DNA of 64,000 nt from NCBI GenBank assembly GCA_031280955.1, contig JAITGA010000009.1:37746-101745 (forward strand), given 5' to 3'. How positions within the stretch are numbered: position 1 is the first letter of the stretch; every line of letters begins with the position of its first letter. Below, in pieces: positions 1-9,424 of this stretch. The notes under the pieces are model-generated. The model saw only the letters and a program-made list of their open reading frames with translations. It was not told the DNA's origin and searched no databases. The translations under genes were made by a program, and so were the position numbers. The stretch is from Lachnospiraceae bacterium (GTDB lineage Bacteria > Bacillota > Clostridia > Lachnospirales > Lachnospiraceae).

Positions 1-1
1 G

Positions 2-1381
2 GTCAAAGTGGCAGCAACATTGGTCGGGGCGGAGAGTTATCTCACCCATTCGCCACAACGGCTGTCAGGCGGGCAAAAGCAACGGGTCAGTATGGCAGGG
101 GTATTGGTTGATGATGCCGAGATTTTGCTTTTTGATGAACCGTTGGCGGCACTCGACCCGCTCACCGGCAAGTTGGCAACAGCTCTCATTGACGATATCG
201 CTACCCGCACCGGGGCGACGATAGTAATTATTGAGCATCGTCTAGAGGATGTTTTGTGGAAAAAGATAGATCGTGTCATCTTGATTGCCGAGGGACGGAT
301 TGTTGCCGATACGACTCCTGACCAAATCTGTGTTTCGCAGCAACTCACCGAGGTAGGTATCCGCCGCCCCCTTTATATCAATGCCTTGGCAAAAGCCGGA
401 GTGACGAAAACGATGACTGACCGCCCGGGACAGTTGGCAACGCTGGCACTTACGGAAGCGGACAAAGAAAAGGTACGTGTTTTTGCAAAAGTGGGAGTAG
501 GGGGAGAGGAAAAGACGACGGTAAGTGCGGCAAGTGAACAAACGGCGGTAACGCCTCTACTTGAAGTCAAAAATCTGGGTTTCACCTATCCCGAAACGAA
601 TCTGCGGGCATTGGAAGACGTGAGTTTCCGTCTTTTCCCCGGGGAGATGACAGCAATCGTCGGCGCAAACGGGGCAGGAAAAAGCACGTTGGCGAAGCTG
701 ATTGTCGGTTTTGAAGAGACGAAAACAGGAGCAGTCATCTACCGTGGTGAAGACATGTATGACCTCACCATTCCTGAACGTGCCGAACGCATCGGCTATG
801 TGATGCAAAACCCCAATCAGATGATTTGTAAGCCGATGATTTATGATGAGGTAGCTCTTGGGCTCAGAATGAGGGGCATCGCTGAGTCAGAAATAGAGGA
901 GCGAATTAGGTCAGTTCTCAAAGTTTGCGGTCTCAATCGGTTCATGAAATGGCCGATATCGGCACTTAGCTATGGACAAAAAAAGCGGGTAACGATTGCC
1001 GATGCCTTGGCACTTTCACCCGAGATACTGATACTCGATGAGCCGACAGCAGGGCAGGATTACCGTCATTATACTGATATTATGGAGTTTTTGCGTATCC
1101 TCAATCAGGAGGGGGTTACGGTACTTTTGATTACCCACGATATGCATCTTTGCCTGGAATATGCAAAACGGGCGCTGGTGTTTGCCGATGGACGCTTGAT
1201 TGCTGATTGCCCGACTTATGAGGTTTTGTCCGACCCTATCCTTGCTGCCCGTGCCAGCCTCAAAGAAACCAGCCTCTACGAACTGGCAAATATCTGTGGG
1301 ATAAGCGAAGCCAAGGACTTAGTTCGGGCATATCTTAAACCTCATAGTAGTGATTATGATATAGAGGAATGTAACGACTAA
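2..1381 (+). CDS. ECF transporter double ATPase (EcfA-EcfA fusion), 5' truncated by window edge
   Basis: This is the energising ATPase of an energy-coupling-factor vitamin or metal importer. The frame is open to the window edge, and the first ABC domain already starts at its signature LSGGQ (about residue 19 counted from the GTG at 8) and Walker B ILLFDEP, so its Walker A lies upstream. A second complete ABC domain follows: Walker A GANGAGKST near residue 219, signature LSYGQ near 320, Walker B ILILDEP. Two ATPase halves in one chain resemble YkoD-type fused EcfA proteins. EcfT follows 41 bases downstream; the S component is not in view, so the substrate cannot be told. Family assignment is firm; the substrate is unknown. 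Confidence 0.9.
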   Translation, partial: VKVAATLVGAESYLTHSPQRLSGGQKQRVSMAGVLVDDAEILLFDEPLAALDPLTGKLATALIDDIATRTGATIVIIEHRLEDVLWKKIDRVILIAEGRIVADTTPDQICVSQQLTEVGIRRPLYINALAKAGVTKTMTDRPGQLATLALTEADKEKVRVFAKVGVGGEEKTTVSAASEQTAVTPLLEVKNLGFTYPETNLRALEDVSFRLFPGEMTAIVGANGAGKSTLAKLIVGFEETKTGAVIYRGEDMYDLTIPERAERIGYVMQNPNQMICKPMIYDEVALGLRMRGIAESEIEERIRSVLKVCGLNRFMKWPISALSYGQKKRVTIADALALSPEILILDEPTAGQDYRHYTDIMEFLRILNQEGVTVLLITHDMHLCLEYAKRALVFADGRLIADCPTYEVLSDPILAARASLKETSLYELANICGISEAKDLVRAYLKPHSSDYDIEECND

Positions 1382-1422
1382 GGAGTGCTGCGCAATCTCA
1401 CCCTTACAGAACAGGAGAAAAC

Positions 1423-2244
1423 ATGTTCGGTTACACCCCCCGCGACTCCGTCATTCACCGACTTACAGGAGCATCAAAGCTGATTATGACTTTGGCTCTC
1501 AGTATTGCGGCGATGATTACTTACGACACCCGCTTCATCCTCTTGGTGATTATCGTGTCGTGTTCACTTTTTACGACATCAAAGTTAAAGGTACGGGACA
1601 TAAAAGGGCCGCTCATTCTTATCTGTGTGTTTTTGTTAATCAATAATATCGTCATTTTCTTGTTTGCACCTGATCATGGCGTGTCGATATACGGTACAAG
1701 GCATGAACTCTATCATCTCTACGGACGCTACTCTTTTTTCGCCGAGCAGCTGTTTTATCAATTGAATGTCACCCTCAAATACTTTGCTATCGTCCCTATT
1801 GCTATGATTTTCTTCCTGACTACCGAGCCCGGAGAGTTTGCCTCTTCGCTCAATACCATCAAGGTAAGCTACAAAGCAGCATATGCTGTATCACTTTCAC
1901 TACGCTATATTCCCGATATCCAACGGGCTTACCGTGAGATATCAAAGGCACAGCAAGCACGAGGTGTGGATATTTCCAAGAAAGCACCGCTACGCCGCCG
2001 CCTGAGCGGGGTGCTGACGATTCTGTTCCCGCTCGTGTTTTCCAGCATGGACAAGATTGATCAAATCAGCAATGCCCTAGAATTGCGGGGATTTGGACGT
2101 TTACCCAAGCGAACATGGTACTCAGCAAGGAAGTTTGGTAAAGGCGATTATATCATTTGCGCCGCTTCACTCTTGATGATACTCCTCTCGGCTCTGACAT
2201 TGGTACTCAATGGCGGGCGTTTTTTCAATCCTTTTGTTGGGTGA
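1423..2244 (+). CDS. ecfT: ECF transporter transmembrane protein EcfT
   Basis: Membrane scaffold that couples the EcfA ATPases to a substrate-binding S component. The 273-residue protein has several hydrophobic segments and the two cytoplasmic coupling-helix motifs typical of EcfT: AQQARGVD near residue 180 and ALELRGFG near residue 222. An AGGAG site lies 5' of the ATG. It lies directly after the double ATPase gene and is surely in the same operon. Length and motifs match the CbiQ/EcfT family. Confidence 0.9.
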   Translation: MFGYTPRDSVIHRLTGASKLIMTLALSIAAMITYDTRFILLVIIVSCSLFTTSKLKVRDIKGPLILICVFLLINNIVIFLFAPDHGVSIYGTRHELYHLYGRYSFFAEQLFYQLNVTLKYFAIVPIAMIFFLTTEPGEFASSLNTIKVSYKAAYAVSLSLRYIPDIQRAYREISKAQQARGVDISKKAPLRRRLSGVLTILFPLVFSSMDKIDQISNALELRGFGRLPKRTWYSARKFGKGDYIICAASLLMILLSALTLVLNGGRFFNPFVG

Positions 2245-2253
2245 AATCCCCCT

Positions 2254-3021
2254 CTAAACCGTCACATCCATCATATCCCTTGCCAACACCACATCAGGCG
2301 ATTCAGCGACGAACTCACAGTACTCACTCCATGATATCATCGGGTTTTGATGGATTAGATAAATCTTCGGAACTGTCCCGCCTTCATTTGCTGACTGCTT
2401 TAGCCACTCTCTTGCCGCCAGAATCTCTTGATAACTCGAATGACCGCTGCCGTCTTTTTCATCACTCCAACACTCATGAAAGAGTACTCGTACATCATTT
2501 GCCCATGAGAAAGTGGATTTATCGACGATGGTATCGGTAGCAAAGCAAACCAAATCATTAATTTTTACGGCAAAACTAGGGTTACTGTGAGTTTGTGCTT
2601 TGGTCTCAAGCCTCAAGTCACCTGCCATAAAAGCGGTGTTTCCTTCATATAATTTCACTTTGACTTCGGCAGCGAGCTTGCTGAGACTGATAGGAAAACT
2701 CTCAGTATTGTGCAGTAGCCCCAATACTTCTTCCCCATTCATCCCCCCTAAGGTGCGGGCAGGAACATGGAAGGTAATTTTTCTGTCCCTAAACCATCGC
2801 GGCAGAAAGCAAATTCCCATCGTATGATCCAAATGGTAATGTGACAAAAACACATGAAGCTCATCATATCTTTCCAGTATATCTTCATATGCTTGCAGAT
2901 TTGCTACCCCTGTCCCTGCATCAAACAGTAGCAGGGTGCTTTCATTTCGTACCATAATCGATGTGGTCTGACGGTTATCAGACGGCATCCAACCCGCCGA
3001 ACCGAGTATACTAATTTTCAT
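2254..3021 (-). CDS. Metallo-beta-lactamase-fold hydrolase
   Basis: Cytosolic metallo-hydrolase of 255 residues. The zinc-binding motif SHYHLDH sits near residues 80-86, further metal ligands are suggested by the H in KAQTHSNPS and the D in CFATDTIVD. The start is supported by a GGAGG seven bases upstream on the minus strand. It converges on ecfT with only nine bases between stop codons. The layout (GSAGW...P at the N-terminus, HxHxDH, no signal peptide) resembles RNase Z/PqqB-like small MBL proteins; the substrate cannot be inferred. Confidence 0.8.
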   Translation of the reverse strand: MKISILGSAGWMPSDNRQTTSIMVRNESTLLLFDAGTGVANLQAYEDILERYDELHVFLSHYHLDHTMGICFLPRWFRDRKITFHVPARTLGGMNGEEVLGLLHNTESFPISLSKLAAEVKVKLYEGNTAFMAGDLRLETKAQTHSNPSFAVKINDLVCFATDTIVDKSTFSWANDVRVLFHECWSDEKDGSGHSSYQEILAAREWLKQSANEGGTVPKIYLIHQNPMISWSEYCEFVAESPDVVLARDMMDVTV

Positions 3022-3161
3022 GTGACCTCCTTGGTTTTTGATATAGTTTTCAAAGTGTGTAGTGTTTGTTGCTGAGATTTATAGTGCTACCCATAATCCC
3101 ATTGTTGCTTTCTATTATTTGCAATCGTATGTTCATAGCAACTCTTTTGTTTTTCCGAATA

Positions 3162-3272
3162 ACACATAATTACAGCTTATGACAAGACCATTTTACACAT
3201 TTTTGCAACTATTTCAAGCCTCCTTCACACATAATTGCAACTTTTACACGACCTCTTTACACATTTTTGCAG
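3162..3272. repeat. Four iterated 14-bp motifs at 32-33 bp spacing in the gap 3022-3416
   Basis: ACACATAATTACAG (3162), ACACATTTTTGCAA (3195), ACACATAATTGCAA (3227) and ACACATTTTTGCAG (3259) lie on the same strand, 33, 32 and 32 bp apart, that is three helical turns. The last one overlaps a small palindrome (TGCAGA...TCTGCA, 3268-3284). The spacing suggests a multi-site protein binding region such as a transposon end or an iteron array. No gene was found in 3022-3416 apart from this array, an 11-bp tandem repeat and the toxin-antitoxin promoter. Confidence 0.6.
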
Positions 3273-3320
3273 AGAACTTCTGCAATAAGTTAGAACATGA
3301 TGTTGTGTAGAACATAAGCT

Positions 3321-3342
3321 TAATGCAAATATAATGCAAATA
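3321..3342. repeat. Tandem 11-mer TAATGCAAATA x2
   Basis: TAATGCAAATA occurs twice head to tail directly upstream of the toxin-antitoxin promoter. It could be an operator for the antitoxin, but this is inference from position only. Confidence 0.45.
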
Positions 3343-3355
3343 GCATATAATGAGC

Positions 3356-3383
3356 TTGACAACTGCTCGATGTATGATAAAAT
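3356..3383 (+). promoter_or_regulatory. Promoter of the toxin-antitoxin operon
   Basis: A consensus -35 TTGACA (3356-3361), 16-bp spacer and TAAAAT (3378-3383), ending about 33 bases before the antitoxin ATG. Read by eye as a sigma-A type promoter. Confidence 0.55.
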
Positions 3384-3416
3384 TGTAGATATTAAACGAA
3401 AGAGTAGGTGTTAATT

Positions 3417-3695
3417 ATGGCTAGAACAACGTCAAATGTAAGTTTTCGAATTGATAGCGATATTAAGAACCAAGCTGAAACACTATTCTTACAGCTTGGG
3501 CTTAACATGACCACAGCATTTAATATTTTTTTACGTCAATCGATACGAGAAGGCAGCATCCCTTTTTCAATTTCCGTAAACGCACCTAATAATACAACAA
3601 TCGCTGCGATGTTAGAAGCGGAACGCATTATAAACGACCAATCAATGAAGCGTTACACAGATGTAGAGGAAGTGCTACGGGAGCTAAAAAGATGA
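3417..3695 (+). CDS. RelB/DinJ family antitoxin
   Basis: Antitoxin of 92 residues that would neutralise the toxin encoded next to it and repress the operon. The N-terminal stretch TSNVSFRIDSDIKNQAE followed by GLNMTTAFNIFLRQSI is the ribbon-helix-helix DNA-binding fold of the RelB/DinJ family; the acidic C-terminus would wrap the toxin. I choose the ATG at 3417 because AGGTG lies just upstream; an in-frame GTG at 3408 is less likely. The stop overlaps the toxin start by four bases (ATGA). Confidence 0.85.
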   Translation: MARTTSNVSFRIDSDIKNQAETLFLQLGLNMTTAFNIFLRQSIREGSIPFSISVNAPNNTTIAAMLEAERIINDQSMKRYTDVEEVLRELKR

Positions 3696-3967
3696 GTCGT
3701 CATATATTATGGACATCGCAGTTTAAGAAAGACTATAAGTTGGCAACAAAAAGAGGTCTGCCAATCGAATTATTAGATGATACTATTCGCAAATTATCTA
3801 GGGGAGAAGCTTTACCACCGAGTTATCGCGATCATGAATTATCGGGGAATTGGAAAGATCATCGTGAATGTCATATACGCGGTGATTGGTTGCTGATTTA
3901 TCGTATAGAAGGAAATGATTTAATCCTTGTTCTATCGAGAACCGGTAGTCATAGTGACCTATTTTAA
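3692..3967 (+). CDS. YafQ/RelE-type mRNA interferase toxin
   Basis: Toxin of 91 residues predicted to cleave mRNA in the ribosome. The C-terminal stretch RDHELSGNWKDHRECHIRGD and WLLIYRI is the typical YafQ-branch signature, with the histidine-rich active site (RDH, DHRECHI) and a final SRTGSHSDLF. The start overlaps the antitoxin stop, giving translational coupling. The pair is AT-rich compared with the flanking core genes, which fits a mobile accessory module. Confidence 0.85.
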   Translation: MSRHILWTSQFKKDYKLATKRGLPIELLDDTIRKLSRGEALPPSYRDHELSGNWKDHRECHIRGDWLLIYRIEGNDLILVLSRTGSHSDLF

Positions 3968-4105
3968 TTTGCGTGTATATAGAAATAATAGTTTGTTTAA
4001 ATCCCAACAAATTCACCAGACCAAACTCCCCCAAAAATTCCTCTTGCAATTCGGAAACACTTGTGTTACCCTAACAATTGAGAAATCAAAGGACTTAGGT
4101 GTACC

Positions 4106-4134
4106 ACCCGACGAAGCTCAAACTTCGCCGGGTA
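4106..4134. repeat. Hairpin in the 3968-4504 gap
   Basis: ACCCGACGAAG and CTTCGCCGGGT pair with one mismatch around a short loop. Together with the terminator-like hairpin at 4311-4347 and a short CTTCGGG/CCCGAAG palindrome near 4252-4269 it is the only structure I see in this 537-base non-coding stretch. Confidence 0.4.
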
Positions 4135-4310
4135 AGGTATGGTAATCACACTACCACACAATACAGAATACTGCGGTACACGCATTTCATTATATTGTAT
4201 ACATGCCTTGTTTACAATGACAACATGGAATGTGGACTGTGGATAAACGCTCTTCGGGCTTTCCCGAAGTCGGCTTCCATGACGCAGATTTTCTTCCTAT
4301 CGAGCTTCGA

Positions 4311-4347
4311 CGGGGTAAAAGTGTGGCTGCATACTTTTACCTCGTTT
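4311..4347 (+). terminator. Rho-independent terminator-like hairpin
   Basis: GGTAAAAGT (4314-4322) pairs perfectly with ACTTTTACC (4333-4341), extended by CGG/TCG with one mismatch, and is followed by TCG and a run of six T. It could end the toxin-antitoxin transcript. Confidence 0.5.
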
Positions 4348-4504
4348 TTTGATTTCTCGCAAACCTGAGTCTGGCGGTTCACGGCTACTCCTAGTTGTCA
4401 ACGAAGAAAACTAACCGCCGGATCGGGTTTTGTGGGGAATGATATGGGTCAGTAGCAGAGAAGCAAAGCAAGCAAAAGAGGGGAAGCAAAGAGAGGAGAA
4501 AGAA

Positions 4505-6016
4505 ATGTTTTGTTCAAGTTGTGGGGGAAAACTCCAAGAGGGTGTTGCTTTTTGTTCGGGCTGTGGTGCAAAAGCCGGGGGAGGTGAAGCTGTAGTTCAG
4601 ACCACTACAGTAGCAGCAGCACCGCAAACACAATCAACAATGGTGCGGGATTTCCGTTGTAATAGTTGCGGCTCACCGCTCAAAATTCCTACCAATGCCA
4701 GTGCCGCAGTCAAATGCCCTTCATGCAAAACCGAATGTCTGATAGAAAGAGCGATCAGAAACGCCGAGATTGCCGCCAAGGAGAATATCGAGAGTGGTAT
4801 TCCGCTGACAGCGACTCCGGCGAAACTACATAGTATAGTTGCTAAACACGTGGCTAACATGCCTAACCTACCACTTGATGTATTTGACAAAATTGAGATA
4901 ATACGTGAGGAGCGTTATTGTGTTCCCGCATTTATTTTTCATTGTAATGGTACAGAATCATTTAATTATGAAGCGGGAAACGAAAAAATAGAAAAATATC
5001 CTGTCGATAGAGGGACTTACGTAGAAGTTCGTACAAATAAACAAATGATTTGGACACCGAGTAGTGGGACAGCTTCAGTTAGAAAGGTTATCTTTGCAAC
5101 CGGGAATAGAAAGTTACAAGAACAATTTAACAAACTGTATAAAAATATCGATGTAAAGAAATTGGTTGACATTGAGAATCTGATTTATCCGGTTGATGTA
5201 GATACAGTTAGTGCTGATATTCCTCAAACCACAGCTTTTAATGAATTTGCTGTTCCTATTATTGATAATGAGTTGGAGAAGAAAGCCAGAGCAGCAGTAG
5301 CCAAACAAACAGTATCGGGCTTTCAACTTGGAGGCTCAAACATACAAAAAGAAGTTACACGGATTTACTTGGGTATGTATTGTATTGTGTTTAAGTACAA
5401 TGAAAAAGAGCATCGTGTATGGGTGAATGGTGATGGAAGTGAAAACTTTATGAACACGGTAATTCCCGCAGATAAAAGCCGTGAAAACACGGTGAAAAAG
5501 CATAAAGAAAAAATTGAGGAAATAGAGAAAGATTTAAGAGTTCTAAATAATAAGTTAAATGCCGTGGAAAACCGCGGTTTCGGATGCGGTTTTGGGTTTT
5601 TGGTGTTTGCGGGTATTGTAGGAATTATAGGAGGAATTACTTTAGTCGTTGATGCAGGAAACTATGAAGGAGGAGCAGCTCTTATTATTGTTTCTTTCCT
5701 TTTAACAGTAGCATTCATTATTCTCGGGGTTAATCGAAAAAATAGTGGTGAAAAGGAATGGATAAAAAGACGAAATGAAATCCGCCCTGCCATAGAAAAT
5801 GCAGAAAAGGTTCTTCAAGAAGAAAAGAGAATATTAGAGAACTTTAGGCAACAAACCAATCCGATTAAGAAGTTCAAAAATCAAAAGAAAGCCATGCGTG
5901 GTATATACGAAAGCGTATCAGGTGATGCCTCGGCATTTGATTTTGATGTAGTTATTAACTGGGATGATGATGAAGCTATGGACGAGTTGTTTGATAGTTT
6001 GGAGCTTGAAGATTAG
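4505..6016 (+). CDS. Zinc-ribbon membrane protein, function unknown
   Basis: Predicted 503-residue protein. The N-terminus carries a double zinc ribbon: CSSCGG...CSGCG (residues 3-23) and CNSC...CPSC (around 52-75). A long domain of unknown function follows, then a coiled-coil stretch (KKHKEKIEEIEKDLRVLNNK), two adjacent membrane segments (FLVFAGIVGIIGGITLVV and AALIIVSFLLTVAFIILG), a second helical stretch and an acidic tail. The start ATG at 4505 is chosen because GAGGAG precedes it; the frame is open further up but that part is not protein-like. Zinc-ribbon membrane proteins next to SPFH proteins recall YdjG/YdjI of Bacillus, which is only an analogy. Confidence 0.75.
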   Translation: MFCSSCGGKLQEGVAFCSGCGAKAGGGEAVVQTTTVAAAPQTQSTMVRDFRCNSCGSPLKIPTNASAAVKCPSCKTECLIERAIRNAEIAAKENIESGIPLTATPAKLHSIVAKHVANMPNLPLDVFDKIEIIREERYCVPAFIFHCNGTESFNYEAGNEKIEKYPVDRGTYVEVRTNKQMIWTPSSGTASVRKVIFATGNRKLQEQFNKLYKNIDVKKLVDIENLIYPVDVDTVSADIPQTTAFNEFAVPIIDNELEKKARAAVAKQTVSGFQLGGSNIQKEVTRIYLGMYCIVFKYNEKEHRVWVNGDGSENFMNTVIPADKSRENTVKKHKEKIEEIEKDLRVLNNKLNAVENRGFGCGFGFLVFAGIVGIIGGITLVVDAGNYEGGAALIIVSFLLTVAFIILGVNRKNSGEKEWIKRRNEIRPAIENAEKVLQEEKRILENFRQQTNPIKKFKNQKKAMRGIYESVSGDASAFDFDVVINWDDDEAMDELFDSLELED

Positions 6017-6052
6017 TAAAACATTGCTTACTATGGTTCATTCACATCAAAA

Positions 6053-8749
6053 TTGAGTGTGATATTAGAAAGAGAAAATTTGCTACCCTCCTACGAAACA
6101 CTAACCACCAACGAACGCATCGGTATCGCCGCCATCGAAATCACCGCCATCCCCCATGTATCAACCTTGCAGCAACGCTCAGCTGAGACAGCGAGCATCA
6201 CCACTGAGTACAAGGAGGACATGGGGCGGCTCTTGGCGGAGGTTTATCAGCTGTACCGTGATTTTGCCGTTGGCGGTTGCGCCGATGTCGCCCTCGAAAT
6301 CCTCTGGTCTACCCGGGAAGTGAAGAATCAACCCTACAAGGCGGCGATTACCTTACACCTCATCATCCGTGCTATCGGTGAGAGCGATACGGTTATCGGG
6401 GAATCTATTTCCTCACTCATGCGGATTTGCAAAGCGACCCTCGATTTTGGCAAGTATGAATACCGTGAGGTCAGTATTGATGAGCTGACATCACAGGTGA
6501 AAGCCATCAATGCCGGAGCGGTCAAGGCGGTGGTGAAAAGCGAAGAGTTGGCGAATCTGCAAAACCATTACCTACCTTTTTGCTTTACCTATGATCGCCT
6601 CCCCGTTACCGAAAACGATATGAGCCGTATCGTCAGCTCCCTCATCAACCATGCCGACTGTGCGGTGTCTTTCCAACTCATTCCTATGTCCTTGTCTCCC
6701 GAAGAGGCGGCGGCGATAGACGGCAACACTCAGATGCTTGACACGCTGACGAAAGGCATATCTGAGCAAGGCAGCGGCAATATCAGCTTCACTTTGGCAG
6801 AACGCCATGCAGAAACTTACAAGTATTATTCTTATCACAAGAACAACGCCCTCTTTGGTTTCAATATTCTCGTATATGGAAGTGAAAACGCCGCCGCCAT
6901 CATCGCCGCCCGGATACTCACCCAGTTAAACAATAGCGGGGAGCTTCGTAGCATTTCTCTTTCATCATCGGATGTGGCAAAAGACGCCAACTTTTATCCC
7001 CTGCCCTGGGCAGTACATGAGCTAATCCTCGCTACTGACAGAAAGCCGTCGATTTGGCACACAGGGCAAGGACAAAAAGCCTTTTATGGTTTGCCATACA
7101 TCATTACTGCCGAGGAAGCGGCAGAGTTTTTCCGTCTGCCGATAGGCAGCGATGCCATTCATGCCGGATTGAATGTCAATGAGACAGGCAAGACTAGTCG
7201 CACCTATGCTGCCAACGTGGTCGGCGGTGGGGATATCACCGTCGGGATGCTCAAATCCTCATCGCAGGGTGACAGTATCGGATTATCCCTGAATGACCTC
7301 ACCAAGCACATGCTCGTAGTTGGCACTCCCGGTTCGGGCAAGACTACTTTCTCCGTCAGCTTGCTTGACCGCCTCTGGAAAAACCACGGCATCCCCTTTT
7401 TGGTCATAGAACCGGCGAAGAATGAGTATCGTGCCTTGGTACAGAGCATCCCTGACCTGCAGGTCTTCACCCCCGGCAAAAACTTCATTTCCCCGTTCAT
7501 ATTCAACCCTTTCATCCCACCCAGAAATGTTAAGCTGGAGACATATAAGTCAACTCTCAAAACCGCATTTGCGGCGGCAGTCTCCATGTCATCGCCGCTT
7601 GACAAAATCTTCGAGGAAACAGTGAACAATTGCTACTCTGATTTCCGCTGGTTAGACAGTTATACGAGTGATGACAAGGGTAAGATATTCAATATTGCTG
7701 ATTTTCTCCATTGCTTTGAAAAGACTTTTGCCGAAATTGGCTATAGCGGTGATGCGCAAAACATCGGTCGTGCAGGGGTGGTTCGGCTCAAAAGTCTGAT
7801 GAATCTGTTTGACAATTACCACTCGGTTCCTTTGGAGGATTTGCTGACCAAGCCAACGGTCATTGAGCTGGCGGCAATAGAAAACAGCGACCAGAAAGCT
7901 TTGATTATTGCCTTGCTTTTATTGTCAGTCTTGGCATATGTGAATAGTAATTACCTCGGTGAGGGTAGTTTGAAGAATGTGATTTTGCTCGAGGAAGCCC
8001 ATGTTCTCCTTGATGCTGATGCCAACAAAGGTGAGGGTGAGGCAAATCCGAGTGCCATCGCCCAAGGCTTGGTGAAACGGATGCTCGCCGAAATCCGTTC
8101 ATATGGCGTGGGAATAGTCATCGCTGATCAATCACCGCGCAAGGTGACGACTGATGTGGTAGCCCTTACCGATATCAAACTGGCGTTTCGTCTCGTGGAA
8201 GCCACGGACAGGCAAATCATCACCGATAGTGCCAACATGGACGAGACAAAGAAACAGCGACTATCAAGACTTAGACCCGGCGAAGCGTTTCTTTTCTTCG
8301 GTAAACTGGATGAACCGGAGGAAATCAAGACCGAAGATTATCGGATGGCGCAAAATATCAACATTACCCTCTCCGATGAGGGAATTAAGTCACTATCTAC
8401 ATATTGGGATAACCGCCGGGAACAGCTGCGTCCTTATCCCGAATGTGAGTATAGCTGTTTTTGTGTTGAGGACTGTGATTACCACAAGCGGATACTCGGA
8501 CGGGAAATTGCCCGCCGGATTTATTATAAGTATTTTCGCCCCCATAGCTCTGAGATAGAGCAAGTGAAGAGAGTTTTTTCACAAATGAAGGAATTGATAA
8601 TGTTTGAGCTCAATGATGAACAGTACGACAGTCATTTACTTGCCTGTGTTGAGATGCATTTGTTCCGAAAAATCAAGTATGAAACGAGGATAAACATTTC
8701 CGATGCGACCGTCATGGTGACTTTGTCAAATATAAAGGGTGATGTATAA
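6053..8749 (+). CDS. HerA/DUF87-type ATP-binding protein
   Basis: Large 898-residue protein with a HerA/FtsK-type ATPase core: Walker A GTPGSGKTT near residue 425, Walker B VILLEEAHVLL near 643, then the sensor-like stretch GIVIADQSPRK and an arginine-rich segment SRLRPGEAFLFFGK. The N-terminal 400 residues are unassigned. A cysteine/histidine group (CEYSCFCVEDCDYH) in the C-terminal part probably binds zinc. No good ribosome site is visible at the TTG (6053) or GTG (6059), so the start is uncertain. The stop TAA shares one base with the next ATG. HerA-like ATPases pump or remodel DNA or protein; no nuclease partner is encoded here. Confidence 0.8.
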   Translation: MSVILERENLLPSYETLTTNERIGIAAIEITAIPHVSTLQQRSAETASITTEYKEDMGRLLAEVYQLYRDFAVGGCADVALEILWSTREVKNQPYKAAITLHLIIRAIGESDTVIGESISSLMRICKATLDFGKYEYREVSIDELTSQVKAINAGAVKAVVKSEELANLQNHYLPFCFTYDRLPVTENDMSRIVSSLINHADCAVSFQLIPMSLSPEEAAAIDGNTQMLDTLTKGISEQGSGNISFTLAERHAETYKYYSYHKNNALFGFNILVYGSENAAAIIAARILTQLNNSGELRSISLSSSDVAKDANFYPLPWAVHELILATDRKPSIWHTGQGQKAFYGLPYIITAEEAAEFFRLPIGSDAIHAGLNVNETGKTSRTYAANVVGGGDITVGMLKSSSQGDSIGLSLNDLTKHMLVVGTPGSGKTTFSVSLLDRLWKNHGIPFLVIEPAKNEYRALVQSIPDLQVFTPGKNFISPFIFNPFIPPRNVKLETYKSTLKTAFAAAVSMSSPLDKIFEETVNNCYSDFRWLDSYTSDDKGKIFNIADFLHCFEKTFAEIGYSGDAQNIGRAGVVRLKSLMNLFDNYHSVPLEDLLTKPTVIELAAIENSDQKALIIALLLLSVLAYVNSNYLGEGSLKNVILLEEAHVLLDADANKGEGEANPSAIAQGLVKRMLAEIRSYGVGIVIADQSPRKVTTDVVALTDIKLAFRLVEATDRQIITDSANMDETKKQRLSRLRPGEAFLFFGKLDEPEEIKTEDYRMAQNINITLSDEGIKSLSTYWDNRREQLRPYPECEYSCFCVEDCDYHKRILGREIARRIYYKYFRPHSSEIEQVKRVFSQMKELIMFELNDEQYDSHLLACVEMHLFRKIKYETRINISDATVMVTLSNIKGDV

Positions 8750-9423
8750 TGGGTAGTGAGTTCAGGTATAACAATGAATATAGTAATGATTATTCCTATG
8801 ATACTTATCGTGGTAGTGGTGAAGTCGGCAGTTCTGAAAGTAGTGACAGCGGCATCGACCTTAATCAAACCAATGATTTCACCAACAATGAGATAAGGAA
8901 CAGTCTTGATGGTAATAGTACGGACTATGGCAAAGATATCGGGATTGACCTAAATGACCAAAGCGGCGAACAGCTTGAACCGATACTGGAGAACTTCGAT
9001 GATAGTAAATGGGCTGATTTGACCCTCGACGAACAGAAGCAGTCGATAACTGACTTGGCTGATTATGTTGCCGTCGATACGGGCAATGACAATCCCCCAC
9101 AGATTTCATTCCGTGATGATATGGCTGATGGCTCATATGGTGGCTATAATCCCGAAACGAACACCATCGAAATCAACGAAAACATGCTTGATGATGCGAT
9201 GGAAGCTGCTGATACCATCGCCCATGAGATGTGGCACGCCCATCAACAGCAAGCCGCCGATGACCCAAGCAACCCTCGTGCCTCGGAGTATCAAGAGGGT
9301 TTTGACAATTATATTAGTCCTGAATACGACTTTGAGGGTTATGAAAACCAAATGGTGGAGTCTGAAGCAAGGGATTATGCCCAGGGTTTCAAGGATAGGT
9401 TGGCAGGGTTGAAAGGAGCTTAG
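8749..9423 (+). CDS. Zinc metallopeptidase-like protein (HEMWH)
   Basis: Protein of 224 residues. A low-complexity N-terminus rich in Ser, Asn, Asp and Tyr contains two copies of a G-I-D-L-N motif (SDSGIDLNQTND, KDIGIDLNDQ). The C-terminal half holds IAHEMWHAHQQQ, a classic HExxH zinc-peptidase site, with a possible third ligand glutamate in VESEARDYAQGF. There is no signal peptide. Its ATG overlaps the stop of the HerA gene, so the two are translationally coupled. The substrate is unknown. Confidence 0.75.
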   Translation: MGSEFRYNNEYSNDYSYDTYRGSGEVGSSESSDSGIDLNQTNDFTNNEIRNSLDGNSTDYGKDIGIDLNDQSGEQLEPILENFDDSKWADLTLDEQKQSITDLADYVAVDTGNDNPPQISFRDDMADGSYGGYNPETNTIEINENMLDDAMEAADTIAHEMWHAHQQQAADDPSNPRASEYQEGFDNYISPEYDFEGYENQMVESEARDYAQGFKDRLAGLKGA

Positions 9424-9424
9424 T

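Noticed and set aside
2157..2540. Plus-strand open frame across the ecfT end
   Set aside because: Overlaps ecfT and the antisense of the MBL hydrolase; composition is not protein-like.
3162..3272. Possible CRISPR-like array from the regular 32-33 bp period
   Set aside because: The repeated part is only 14 bp and imperfect, and the intervening 18 bp are too short for spacers.
4430..4504. Upstream extension of the zinc-ribbon protein
   Set aside because: The leader is Lys/Glu-rich translation of the ribosome-site region; the ATG at 4505 has a good GAGGAG and begins directly with the zinc ribbon.
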